Assembly (NCBI GenBank): GCA_016711295.1
Contig: JADJTE010000001.1
Span: 434,001-498,000 of the forward strand
Origin: Sphingobacteriales bacterium
GTDB lineage: Bacteria; Bacteroidota; Bacteroidia; Chitinophagales; UBA2359
Reading direction: 5' to 3'
Length of the DNA stretch: 64,000 bases
This document shows positions 29,601 to 39,593 of this stretch, in pieces (the stretch's first letter is position 1; each line of letters starts with the position of its first letter). The notes under the pieces were generated by a model. It made no database searches. It had not been told where the DNA came from and was given only the letters and a program-made list of their open reading frames with translations. A program made the position numbers and the translations under genes.

Positions 29601-32600
29601 GTGGTATAGATAGAAATACCCGCACTTGTCGTCTCGGTATTGATAGGCGTAATAGCGGCGGGTGTATCATACCAATTGAATGTGCCACTCAAAATGGTAG
29701 AAGTAGCCACCAAAGTAGCTTGCCCTTGTCCGCATTGGAAAGTAGGGTTCGCACTCGGCGACATAGCCGCAGCATTGACCGTTACCGTCACCGACGAAGT
29801 ACCCGTACAACCCGTACCGGGTCAGTAGTCAATACCTCATAAGTAACCGTACCACCAGTAGCAGCAGTAGGGGTCGCTGTTATGTTGGCATTAGCAGCCG
29901 AAGGCGTTCCTGCATTACCGGGCAAGTTGCCCGACGGCATCGCCCGTAGTAGCCGATACCGACCAACTGTATTGCGGTTCGTAAGAAATATAAATGCTAT
30001 AATCTTCTACCTCGCCCCAAGAAAGCGTACCACAAGCAAGAGTGGTTGCCAATGTAGCACTTTCCTCTTGTACGATGCGCATACGGGTTTTGCCCGGTAC
30101 TGCTGTCATCGGAACAGTTACGCTGGCGGTGCGCACGTTATTAACAGCATCGCCAAATGTAGTGCTGCCCAAATCGACCGTTTCATCAAGGTCTGCAAAA
30201 TCGCCGTCTTGGTTCCAGTCGAAATAAGCTACATGGTAACAACCGTAGAACGTTGTCCCGCTATTAAACTGTGTAACGGATAAGGTATAAGTATTACCTG
30301 GCAGATAAGTGCCTGCGCTGAAAGCTGTATAATCGGTATAAGTAGCATTAGAGCCTGGATTAGAAGTAGTAGCACCAGGCCAGCCTGTGCTATTGTTGGT
30401 AAATGAACCGAATGACACCGAAGCGATGTCGTCGTCAAAGGTGCTAGTGGCATTAGCCGTGCAATAAGCAGCACCGGGACCTGAACTTGCCGAAGCCATC
30501 AATGCCACATCACTACCCGAACAAATGGTGCTCGGATTAGATGATGCTGTTACGCTGGGTGGTGCAGCCACTACTACGGTAAAGGAAGCAGTAGCCGTAC
30601 AAGGTCCGTCGGTAGCTGTTACGGTATAGGTGGTTGTAGCAGCGGGTGTTACGCTGATGCTTGCTGTCAGGTCGCCTGTATTCCAAGCATAGCTATAATT
30701 AAGATTGGCACTGCTGGCTGTAAGTGTGGTAGTAGTACCACCCGAACACAAGGCACCTGTTGGACCACTAACGGAAATGCTTGTAGAGGGTATGATAGTA
30801 GCCGTTACTGATACGCGCGGGCTGGGGCAAGTACTACCTGTTTCGACAAACGACACCCAATAAGTAGTGGTAGCTGAAGTAGGGGTAGCCAATATCGAAA
30901 CCGTTGTATTGTTGTCGGTTTGCAATACTGTACCACCTGTAGCAGCATCATACCACGTAAAGGTACCCGCGGTAACACCGCTATCGGCTTGTACATTAGC
31001 AGGATTGTCGCCGCATTGATTAGAACCTGTAACTGCGGGCGACGCCGAAGGTTGCGTTACATTTAATACTACACTGGCAGAGTTAGTACAACCTGTGGCA
31101 GGGTCTGTTACGGTAACGGTATAAGTTGCCGTTCCGCTCGACCCCGACGCTACGGGAACTACATCAATAGAGAGGTTCGCAATAGCGGGTATGTCGGCAC
31201 CAGTAGGTAAGCCGCCGTCCATTACGCCACCCGTAGTACTTGTTACTGCCCACGAATAGACATTGGCAGATACAACAATATGATAATCCTCTACCTCGCC
31301 CCAAGTAAGCGTACCACAAGCAAGAGTGGTTGCCAAGCTACCGCTTTCGCGTTGTACGATGCGCATACGGGTTGTGCCTGGCGTGGCAGTAATGGGTACA
31401 GTAACATTAGCTGTGCGCACGTTATTAACAGCATCGCCAAATGTAGTGCTGCCCAAATCGACCACTTCGCCAGCATCGGCAAAATCGCCATCGCGGTTCC
31501 AGTCGAAATAAGCTACATAGTAACAACCGTAGAATGTTGCCCCGCTGTTAAATTGCGTCACAGACAAAGTGTAGGTTGTGCCGGGGGCATATACGCCCGA
31601 TACGGTAAAGGGTGCGGCTGCAAGGTTGCTGCCGTCGTTGTATTGCCCTACCGAACCAGCATTGTTTGTCGTAGTACCAGGCCAGCCTGGACTATTGCGG
31701 GTATAGGCACCAAATGATACTGAGGCTATGTCGTCATCAGCGGTGCTGGTGGCGTTGGCAGCACAATAGCCGCTTGGCGCAGCACCGCCGCCGCCGCCGC
31801 CACCTATTACAGTGACAGTCAAGGTAGAGGTATCGCCCGAACAAATGGGGTCGGGGTTAGCTGCTGCGGTGATAATGGGAGCTTGGTCTACGGTTACAGT
31901 ATAGTTAGCCGTAGCTGTACAAGTGCCATCAGTAGCTGTAACCGAATAGGTAGTCGTAGTAGTTACGTTACTTAGGTTGCGCACCGCATTAGTGCTCGCA
32001 TCCTCCCAAACAAAAGTATAGACTACGCCGCTTGTCGCAGTAAGGTCGAGTGTCGCGCCGGGAGGGTTGCAGAATGTCCCCACTACCGAGGGCGTAATGC
32101 TCGTGGCAGCAGGAGCAGTAACGGTTTCCGTCACTTGTATACGTTGAGATGGGCAGGTGCTGCCCGTCTCCAAAAATTCGACCCAAAAATCGGTAGTTAC
32201 TGATGTGACAGCTGTATAGGTTGATGTAGTAACGCCTATATCTGTTTGTAGCACGTTGCCACCTGTAGCAGCGTCATACCAAGTAAAAGTACCTACGATA
32301 GCACCACTCGTCGCGCTCACATTGGACGGAGCTGTACCGCAGTGGGTATTTGGTGTTACGGTAGGATCGGGTGAAGCAGGCGTTACGGTTACGCTGACAC
32401 TTGAGGTAGTTGTACAACCACTCACTATATCAGTAACGGTAACGTCATAGGTTGATGTGCCTACTGTTGCGGGAGCATCACTGAAGTTAGCAGTTGTTTG
32501 TCCCGTACTCCATAGGAAGCCATATTGTAAAGAAACTAAGCCCGGATTGAGCGCACCTATGGTTTGCAGTGGGCTGGGAGTGTTTGATAGCACCCAGTTA

Positions 32601-34471
32601 GCAGCGACGTTGGTATCGGTAGCCGCGCTGCGAATAACACCCGCACGCCCCGACGAACTGGCAATAGTACCTGTCCAGTCTGCTGCGGTCACATTAGAAG
32701 CACCAGGCCAAGCGTAGCTATTGGTAGCAACAGCATCGAGTATAGTTGAGCCATTGCGTATTAAGACACCCAATGCAGTAGCAGACCCCCATGGATTGTT
32801 AGTAACCGCTCCTGTGCCGCCATTCGATGAGTGGAAATAGCGATTAGCGGGGCTATCTGTACCTGTACCTATATGTACTACTAATACGCTGTTAGCAGGA
32901 ATGATAGTATTGGCAGGTATCGTCCAACTGCGATTCAAGGTCGTTCCTGTCCATACATCCAGTATAATGCCACCGGCATTTAGGTCAAAATTGCTGAGGT
33001 TGCTTATTTCGACAAAGTCGTCATCAGCAGCAGGGCTATATGCAGGGTAGGGCGAGGTAGCACCCGTGCCAGTGCGGAAAAGTGTTAATTCAGTAATGCG
33101 CAAAATACTTGCTGCACCAACTGCTGATACTTGTGTGGTTCCGTACTGACAAACCGTGGTGGGGTTAGCCGATGCTGTAACTGATGGTACATCGGTGACC
33201 GAAACGGTATAGTTAGCTGTAGCTGTACAAGTGCCGTCAGTAGCCGTAACTGAGTAGGTAGTCGTAGTAGTTACATTGCTTAGGTTGCGCACCGCATTAG
33301 TGCTGGCATCTTCCCAAGTAAAAGTATAACCCGCACCGCTTGTCGCAGTAAGGTCGAGCGTGGCACTGGGAGGGTTACAGAACTGACCCACTACCGAAGG
33401 CGTAATGCTCGTGGCAGCAGGAGCGGCAAGCGTAAAGGTCTGCGGGGCAGTAAACGTAGTAGTTCCACCACAACTAACTGCCGCCCTAAAATCGGTAGTA
33501 GCGGTTAAACTGAGGGTTTGAGTTACATCAGTAGTATTGACCGTCTGGTTGTTGGGTGCGGTACTTGTCCAAGTAAGCCCGCCGTCAGTAGAGGCTTGGA
33601 AGGTGACAATACCCGTGTAGCCGCTACTGGTAAGCGTTACAGAAGCCGTTTGCGCACAAGCTGATGTACTCGACAAACCAAGCGTACCTGCAATATTAGT
33701 GCCGCCCAAACAGGCAGGTGTCCAAGTATAAGTCTGTCCTGATGCGGGTACGCCAGTGGCATTCATTTGCATTACATCTGCATTGGCAGTACCGGCGGGC
33801 GGTGTAGCCCATGCCGTACTGCCTGGGGCAGCAATACCCAAATTGTTGAACACTGCATTAGAGCTACCTCTCAAGCCTACCTGAAAGGTATTACTTGCGG
33901 TGTTAGTAGCACCTAATACATTGTTGCCATAAACGACTTGCACTATATTGCTTGTTTCGTACAAGATAACCTGAAAATTGAAGTTATCTCCCGTACCTGT
34001 AGTACCATAACGTTTGTAGTTGCTCCATTGAACCACACAAACACGGTTGGGTGCTGTACCCAGCACTTCGTAGCGAATATCGCTTGTTGCGGCAGCTGCG
34101 TCGGCTTGCAGGTCGCGATTGAGGGCTACTACGATGTTGTTGGACGTACCAGACATCGCCGTATAGCTACTCGTCACTACTGTTCCGCCAAAGCCAATGA
34201 AGCCGTTGGCATTGAGCGAAAATTGCGTGTACGGGGTGGTTACATTGCTGTAGTAAAACGGAAACCCTATATTGAAAGGTCCGAATACGTTGTCATCAGC
34301 CGTCTGTCCAGGCGTAGCTGTGATGACCGTACCGCCCGTAATCGGCGTGTAGGTACCCGCAGTAGCCGCAAATGTATAGCCCGTATTGACGGGTTGTACT
34401 TGCGCCCAAGCCGATGTTTGCCACAGCACCGCCAATAGCCCTAAGAGGGTTAGGTAATTTTTTTGATGCAT
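23619..34471 (-). CDS. Giant T9SS-secreted surface protein (about 3,600 residues) with GEVED, lamin-tail and Ig/PKD-like repeats; frameshifted
   Basis: Long frames (34471-29915, 29791-29351 and one ending at 23619) join into one gene by single-base corrections near 29930, 29818 and 29410; each join restores a repeat unit (for example GNLPGNAGTPSAANAN). The signal peptide ends AWAQ near residue 24. A lamin-tail-like domain lies at about 450-600 (ILRITELTLF, DDFVEISNLSNFDLNAGG). GEVED modules (YCxANATSTxDDDIASVS ... YFDWNxDGDFAD ... CGTLTWGEVEDY) start near residues 900, 1335, 1780 and 2215, with a divergent fifth near 2655. Between them are Ig/PKD-like units (YTWSDG, TTTYTVTATDG). The last 80 residues (LSVSPNPFESAAQVEF ... 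LAAGVYIVKL) are a type A T9SS sorting domain. Probably an adhesin or matrix protein; ligand unknown. Confidence 0.87.
26078..26503 (-). repeat. Divergent fifth GEVED module in the giant gene
   Basis: Encodes a shorter relative of the four main modules: AWIDYNNNGSFDDAGEQIAL and GFGETEDYTINL replace the YFDWN and GEVEDY motifs. Little DNA similarity to the other four remains. Confidence 0.7.
27352..27830 (-). repeat. GEVED module 4 (DNA-level repeat)
   Basis: Long stretches are nearly identical in DNA to modules at 28662, 29999 and 31276, for example the segment encoding YFDWN and that encoding LACGTLTWGEVEDY. It differs mainly in the loop carrying NPAANVRTANVTV. Confidence 0.8.
28662..29131 (-). 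repeat. GEVED module 3 (DNA-level repeat)
   Basis: Encodes YCTANATSTADDD ... GEVEDYTI. It shares with modules 1 and 2 the nearly unchanged segment for LGSTTFGDAVNNVRTA (about 28790-28850). Confidence 0.8.
29999..30467 (-). repeat. GEVED module 2 (DNA-level repeat)
   Basis: Encodes YCTANATSTFDDD ... GEVEDYSI, nearly identical to module 3 over most of its length. The frame breaks in the gene cluster just downstream (29930-29410). Confidence 0.8.
31276..31769 (-). repeat. GEVED module 1 (DNA-level repeat)
   Basis: Encodes YCAANATSTADDD ... GEVEDYHI. It has a longer loop than the others (SNLAAAPFTVSGVYAPG). Confidence 0.8.
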
Positions 34472-34552
34472 ATTTATTGTTTTGAAAAAAATGGATTGTT
34501 AAAATAATGAATAAAAGTATAACAAAAATAGAAAACACATTAAATTTATGTG

Positions 34553-34579
34553 CAAAGTTACGAATAACGGCAATGGCAA
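34553..34579 (-). promoter_or_regulatory. Promoter of the giant surface-protein gene
   Basis: Read on the minus strand: TTG (34577-34579), a 16-bp spacer and TAACTTTG (34553-34560), close to the Bacteroidota promoter consensus. Transcription should start near 34546, about 75 nt before the ATG. The remainder of the 315-bp gap (34580-34720) is AT-rich with nothing recognised. Confidence 0.55.
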
Positions 34580-34725
34580 GGGTGTAATTTTTTCTCTTTT
34601 ATTTTTTTTATGACAATTTTATGACGATTTTGTATTTAGTTGGCTCATTTTTTGCCAACTGTAACTTTTGGCTTTTTCTCATTAGGTTTTTGGGTGGCTA
34701 TACCTATTATAAAAAAGCTTTTTAG

Positions 34726-34733
34726 TACCTTTG
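34726..34733 (+). promoter_or_regulatory. -7 promoter element for the Cys/Met PLP enzyme gene
   Basis: TACCTTTG fits the TAnnTTTG -7 box, 53 bp before ATG 34787. No well-spaced -33 element was seen. Confidence 0.45.
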
Positions 34734-34786
34734 TTGTCTTAAACAAAAACATAGCCCCATCACCCAATATTTAATTATTCTACCCT

Positions 34787-35926
34787 ATGCAATTTAGCAC
34801 CAAAGTACTTCACGCGGGCATAGAGCCGGACCCCACCACAGGTGCCATCATGACTCCCATTTTCCAAACCTCGACCTATGTGCAAGCAGCCCCTGGCGAG
34901 CATAAAGGCTATGAATATGGACGCACCCAAAACCCTACGCGCAATGTTCTGCAAGATAATTTAGCCGCCCTCGAAAATGCTCGCTACGGCTTGTGTTTTG
35001 CCAGCGGCATGGCTGCTACTGATACTGTAATGCGGCTCTTGCAACCAGGCGACGAAGTAATAGCGGGTAATGATTTATACGGCGGCACCTATCGCTTGTT
35101 TACTAAGGTATACGCAAAATATGGCATTCAGTTCAAGTTCTGCGCTATGCAAGACATGGACGAATTGCACCAACTCATTACGCCCAAAACCCGCTGCATC
35201 TGGGTAGAAACCCCCTCTAACCCCATGCTCAGCATCATTGACCTACAAGCCGTTGCTAATATAGCCCGACAAAAGGGCATTTGGTTGGCTGTTGATAATA
35301 CTTTCGCCTCACCCGCTTTGCAAACGCCTATACAGTGGGGAGCTGATATCGTTGTTCATTCCGCTACCAAATATATCGGCGGACACTCCGACGTAATTAT
35401 GGGGGCAGTACTTTGTAACGATACAGCTATCTACGATCAACTCAAATTTTTGCAAAACGCCGTCGGTGCTGTGCCCTCGCCCTTTGATTGCTTCTTGACC
35501 CTGCGCGGCATCAAAACCTTAGCTGTGCGCATGAAAGCCCACTGCGATAATGCCCGCACTATTGCCCATTACCTACGCCAACACCCCAAAGTAGCTACGG
35601 TCAATTATCCCGGCTTCGACGACCATCCCAACTACGCCATAGCCCAACGGCAAATGCGCGATTTCGGCGGTATGGTATCATTTACACTCCACGACGATAC
35701 CCTCGCAGCAGGAGTGCGCGTCATGCGTGCCACCCAATTATTCTCCTTAGCCGAATCGCTGGGCGGTGTAGAATCGCTCATCGGACATCCCGCCACCATG
35801 ACCCACGCCTCTATACCCCTCGAAGAGCGCCGCAAAACGGGCGTACTTGATTCGCTCATTCGCCTGAGCGTGGGTATAGAAGCCGCTGACGACTTGATAG
35901 CCGACCTCGAACAAGCCCTCGCCTAA
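34787..35926 (+). CDS. Cystathionine gamma-synthase/lyase-family PLP enzyme
   Basis: 379 residues, Cys/Met metabolism PLP-dependent family. Family motifs are YEYGRTQNPTRNVLQ, FASGMAATDTVMRLL, the DNTFASPALQTPIQWGADIV strand, and the PLP-lysine motif HSATKYIGGHSDVIMG near residue 200. SLGGVESLIGHPATMTHASIP and RLSVGIEAADDLI complete the C-terminal domain. The sequence cannot by itself separate cystathionine gamma-synthase from gamma-lyase or a related sulfur-amino-acid lyase, so I give no symbol. Intact and standard in length. It is a single gene, followed by a gap that holds MITE copy E. Confidence 0.92.
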   Translation: MQFSTKVLHAGIEPDPTTGAIMTPIFQTSTYVQAAPGEHKGYEYGRTQNPTRNVLQDNLAALENARYGLCFASGMAATDTVMRLLQPGDEVIAGNDLYGGTYRLFTKVYAKYGIQFKFCAMQDMDELHQLITPKTRCIWVETPSNPMLSIIDLQAVANIARQKGIWLAVDNTFASPALQTPIQWGADIVVHSATKYIGGHSDVIMGAVLCNDTAIYDQLKFLQNAVGAVPSPFDCFLTLRGIKTLAVRMKAHCDNARTIAHYLRQHPKVATVNYPGFDDHPNYAIAQRQMRDFGGMVSFTLHDDTLAAGVRVMRATQLFSLAESLGGVESLIGHPATMTHASIPLEERRKTGVLDSLIRLSVGIEAADDLIADLEQALA

Positions 35927-36007
35927 ACTAATTGGGTCTGTTTCTTGTTTCAAATCTACTCTTACGCCTATTGCCCGCTACCCAATCAGATATCCTATTC
36001 AAAAATC

Positions 36008-36129
36008 GTAGCTATTTAGCGTATAGGGTTTTGGGTATGGGGTTTTGAGTTATGTCTGCCTGATAAGGCGTGATATCGTTGCATATTCGATTAGAAATAG
36101 CTATTCTCCCTACAAGGCTAAATAGTTAC
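36008..36129. mobile_element. MITE family 1, copy E (122 bp, perfect 8-bp TSD)
   Basis: Ends GTAGCTATTTAG (36008-36019) and CTAAATAGTTAC (36118-36129), one mismatch. It is flanked by CAAAAATC at 36000-36007 and 36130-36137. The interior matches copies B and F. Nothing else was recognised in the 321-bp gap. Confidence 0.92.
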
Positions 36130-36247
36130 CAAAAATCGTAAATGGAGTAGCACATCAGGCAAAAAGTATGTCTTGTTCGTATTGTTTATCTTTCCTTCCT
36201 ATCTTATTATTTTGGACTCCGCAATACCACCCATTTTTGACCGCACC

Positions 36248-37156
36248 ATGCCCGAAGAGTATGGCAATCTCATTTCGCAAAGCGATTATGAACAAATTTT
36301 AGACCTCGCCATTGCCTTTCTGACTACGAAGGGGTCGATTAGCAAGATAAGCAACGGCACTATCTATATGAAATTTGACGACCAAGAGTATGAAAGCCGC
36401 TTAGGGTTCGACAATTTAGTGCGCAAATGCCACAAACACGAAACACACGAATGGTCTGACATCATCAATGATCATTTTGGCAAGTATAAACTCAACAAGT
36501 CGGCATTGAACTATATTTTCAAAGATTTTGAATTTGCCGCCCAATTGCTGCGGCCCTTAGTAAAACCCCAAGGCACCATACCCGACAATTACCTAAAAGA
36601 TTTTGTACAACGCACTGATTTTGAAGAAACCACTACCTTTCTCGTCCTTGATTTTGAAGAGAAATTTCAATTTCTGCGCCACGATAATATCACTGAATGG
36701 GAAACGTCCATAGAAGACCTGTTTTATGTTGCCCAACAAAACGTCAATCGCGAACAAGTAGAAGTGCGCCAAGTACAATGGGGCGATATGTCGTTTTATG
36801 CCTTATTTAGTGGCAACTTTGCCGTGAGTTATTTGCTCGATATAGAACACAATATCCCAAATGCCATCGGTAGCTTGGGCACTATGATAGCTATACCAAC
36901 CAAGGGCGTTGCCTTCGCCTTTCCTATCGAAGATATGGCATTGCTCATACAGTTTATCCAAACCATTACAGGGCTAATTACGCAATATTATAACGAAGAT
37001 GAATCGCCAATTACCGACAATTACTATTGGTATCACAAAGGTAAATTTCATCTCTTCCCCTACGAAGTGCGCGACCAACACAAAATCATCTTCCCGCCCA
37101 AAGTCCTGCTACAAATGTTGAAAAGCGATGATGATAATGATGAAGACGACGATTAA
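36248..37156 (+). CDS. DUF1444-like protein of unknown function
   Basis: 302 residues, cytoplasmic, acidic, ending in an Asp/Glu/Asn tail (SDDDNDEDDD). The middle (TTFLVLDFEEKFQFLRHDN then WETSIEDLFYVAQQNV) and the later LGTMIAIPTKGVAFAFPIED resemble the DUF1444/YtpQ pattern of a strand, a helix with Glu-Leu/Phe and a second strand pair, but similarity is weak. An in-frame start at 36173 would add a hydrophobic 25-residue leader immediately after the MITE; ATG 36248 (MPEEYGNLIS) looks more natural. No neighbour hints at its role. Confidence 0.6.
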   Translation: MPEEYGNLISQSDYEQILDLAIAFLTTKGSISKISNGTIYMKFDDQEYESRLGFDNLVRKCHKHETHEWSDIINDHFGKYKLNKSALNYIFKDFEFAAQLLRPLVKPQGTIPDNYLKDFVQRTDFEETTTFLVLDFEEKFQFLRHDNITEWETSIEDLFYVAQQNVNREQVEVRQVQWGDMSFYALFSGNFAVSYLLDIEHNIPNAIGSLGTMIAIPTKGVAFAFPIEDMALLIQFIQTITGLITQYYNEDESPITDNYYWYHKGKFHLFPYEVRDQHKIIFPPKVLLQMLKSDDDNDEDDD

Positions 37157-37161
37157 ATCAA

Positions 37162-37614
37162 ACTAATGGTATGATTTTTAAGTTTTATACACCTACCTTA
37201 CGCGAGTTTCATGCCTACGGCATTTCAAAGACAACATATATTGAATATTTGCAACTGTTTAGGGTATAGGGTTTGGGGTTTGGGGTAATGAGCAATACCC
37301 ATCTAATAATGCCTGAAATCATTGCATATTCGATTAGAAATAGCGATTCTTGTGGGCTGTTTTTACAGGGCTAAATAATTACGAATATTTTTTAAAATTC
37401 ATCGTAAATTATTGATAATCAATAAATTATATCTTGTATAAATTCCCCCTCTTTGAGGAGGACAGTAAGTTCCCCCTCTTTGAGGGGGTTAGGGGGAGTT
37501 TTTAATATTGAACTAATATCTCAATTATCTAACGCTATTTCCTAAGCCCTAACGCTTGGAAATGGATACATAATAGGCAGAACTAATACTCAAAATTTAA
37601 AAATCATACCACTA
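37162..37614 (-). mobile_element. MITE-like repeat family 2, copy 2, interrupted by MITE copy F
   Basis: Reverse-oriented relative of 20462-20793. The left end is ACTAATGGTATGATTTTTAA (37162-37181) and the right end is its inverted counterpart, finishing AAATTTAAAAATCATACC. Inside are CTTACGCGAGTTTCATGCC, AAATTCCCCCTCTTTGAGG and GGGTTAGGGGGAGTTTTT, all present reversed in copy 1. Without the inserted MITE and its 8-bp duplication it is about 313 bp. A partial tandem duplication of the TTCCCCCTCTTTGAGG part is seen here only. Confidence 0.75.
37251..37382. mobile_element. MITE family 1, copy F (132 bp, perfect 8-bp TSD), nested in family 2
   Basis: Ends GCAACTGTTTAG and CTAAATAATTAC are diverged forms of the family termini; the interior matches copy B closely. 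It is flanked by GAATATTT at 37243-37250 and 37383-37390. Removing the element and one flank restores the family-2 sequence as seen at 20655-20670. Confidence 0.9.
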
Positions 37615-37891
37615 ATGGTATGATTTTTAAATTTCGGTCGTAAATTTTGGACAATGCTGCTTTGTAGCAAGGGCGCGAGCAAGATGTCCCCGTTAATTTT
37701 TTATTCAAAATTAGAAGCCACTAATAGAAAGACCGACAATAACCGTTTTTTAAGTCCCGTAGGGGCGATATCCTAATAGAAAATACCCCGTAGGGGCGAT
37801 ACCCTAATGGTCTGTGTTATAAATGGTAGCAAGGGCGCGAGCAAGATGTCCAAGTTATTTTTTACTCAAAATTAAAAAACCAAACCACTAA
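37611..37891. repeat. Composite repeat block before the carboxylase gene
   Basis: Begins with a further copy of the family-2 end (ACTAATGGTATGATTTTTAA at 37611) and ends AAACCAAACCACTAAA. It contains a 26-bp direct repeat starting GTAGCAAGGGCGCGAGC at 37664-37689 and 37826-37851 (period 162 bp), and CCCGTAGGGGCGATA at 37756-37770 and 37787-37801 (period 31 bp). No gene is seen in the gap 37157-37919. Confidence 0.7.
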
Positions 37892-37919
37892 AGGCTAACT
37901 CATACCAATTCTCTCCTTA

Positions 37920-39511
37920 ATGAGTATCATCACTTCGCGCGTCAATACGCAATCCGCTACGTATAAAGACAATTATCGCCAAATGGCGGCACTCATCGAG
38001 CAGTGGCAAACCGAACTTGCCCAAAGCCGCTATCAGGGCGAACCGAAACATATAGACCGCGCTAAAAAAGCAGGCAAATTGCTCGCCCGCGAGCGCATAG
38101 ACTTGCTATTAGACCCCGATTCGCCGTTTTAGAAATCGCTCCCTTAGCCGGGCTCAAACAAGGTGGCTTCGGGGCGGGCGGCACCTCGTAGGCGGTATTG
38201 GGTTGGTTTGTGGTCGGCTCTGCCTCGTTAGTGCTAACGTCGGCACGAACAAAGGCGGAGCTATCGACTTTTTACGCTCCAAAAAGCCTTACGCCTAAGC
38301 CAGATTGCCCGCGAAAATAGTTTGCCTACTATCAATTTGGTCGAATCATCGGGAGCCAACCTACCGAACAAGCTAAAATATTTGTATTGGGCGGCGAAAA
38401 TTTCCGCGAAATAACTCGTCGTTCTAAAATGGGTATTCCGAGCATCTCTATTGTATTTGGCAATAGTACGGCAGGCGGGGCATATATTCCGGGTATGAGC
38501 GACTATATTATTATGGTCAAAAACCAAGCAAAGGTATTTTTAGCGGGTCCGCCTTTAGTAAAAATGGCGATTAACGAAGTAGTTGACGACGAAACTTTGG
38601 GCGGCGCAGATATGCACAGCCGAATTTCGGGTGTATCGGACTATCTCGCTCGGGACGAAGCCGACGGCATACGCATTGCTCGCGAAATAGTAGCCCATTT
38701 GCGTCCTGCCGAAACGCACTTTATTCCCGCCCAACCCATAGCCGCCCCGCGCTACGCCGCTGACGAATTGTTAGGAATTATCTCTGCCGATGTGCGCAAG
38801 CCCTTCGACATGCACGAGGTCATAGCCCGCATTGCCGACGGGTCTGATTTTGCCGAATTTAAACCCGACTACGGCACTACGCTCATCTGCGGATACGCAC
38901 ACATACACGGCTACCGCGTAGGTATTTTAGCCAATAACGGCGTATTATTTTCGGAATCGGCTAATAAGGGCGCACACTTCATTCAACTTTGCAACCGCAA
39001 CGATATACCACTCGTATTTTTGCAAAATATAACGGGTTTTATGGTTGGCAAAGACTATGAACAAGGCGGCATTATCAAGCACGGAGCCAAACTCATCAAC
39101 GCCGTATCAAACAGTACCGTACCTATACTTACCATCATGGTGGGAGCATCGTATGGAGCAGGTAACTACGGCATGGCAGGCAGAGCCTACGAACCGCGCT
39201 TGCTATTTACGCTGCCCAACCACCAAATTGCCGTTATGGGACCCGAACAATTAGCGGGCGTAATGCAGATGGTACAGCGCGAAGCAGCCCAAAAATGGGG
39301 CGATATTGATGAGGAACAATCGAAGCAAATGCGCGATTATATGATAAAGGAGGTCGAAAAGCAATCAAATGCACTATACGCCACTGCCCAACTTTGGGAC
39401 GACGGCATCATAGACCCACGCCAGATACGCAATGTATTGGGATTCTCGCTCGCCGTTGTGCATAATATACCCATCAAAGGCACTGCCGAATATGGCGTGT
39501 TTAGAATGTAG
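37920..39511 (+). CDS. Acyl-CoA carboxylase carboxyltransferase (beta) subunit, frameshifted
   Basis: Biotin-dependent carboxyltransferase of the propionyl-/methylcrotonyl-CoA carboxylase beta family. The N-terminus has KKAGKLLARERIDLLLDPDSPF; the main part (from about 38360) has SIVFGNSTAGGAYIPGMSDY, VFLAGPPLVKMAINE, GGADMHSRISGVSDYLA, ILANNGVLFSESANKGAHFIQLCNR, LVFLQNITGFMVGKDYE and GASYGAGNYGMAGRAYEPR. Between 38128 and 38360 the reading moves through all three frames (FLEIAPLAGLKQGGFGAGG; GRLCLVSANVGTNKGGAIDF; SQIARENSLPTINLVESSGANLP), needing at least three or four one-base corrections. Restored length is about 530 residues, normal. Methylcrotonyl-, geranyl- or propionyl-CoA specificity cannot be told. 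No alpha (biotin) subunit gene is adjacent. Confidence 0.88.
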
Positions 39512-39593
39512 CTCGGTTTTCAGCGTTCACAGATAAGCGCAAGGCTACTATTTCCCGAAAAGATGATAAAGGAACACAAGGCAAAGGATATTT

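Noticed and set aside
26000..31800. Regularly spaced repeats that could suggest a CRISPR array
   Set aside because: The period is about 1.3 kb and the repeats encode GEVED modules in frame; there are no short direct repeats with unique spacers and no cas genes.
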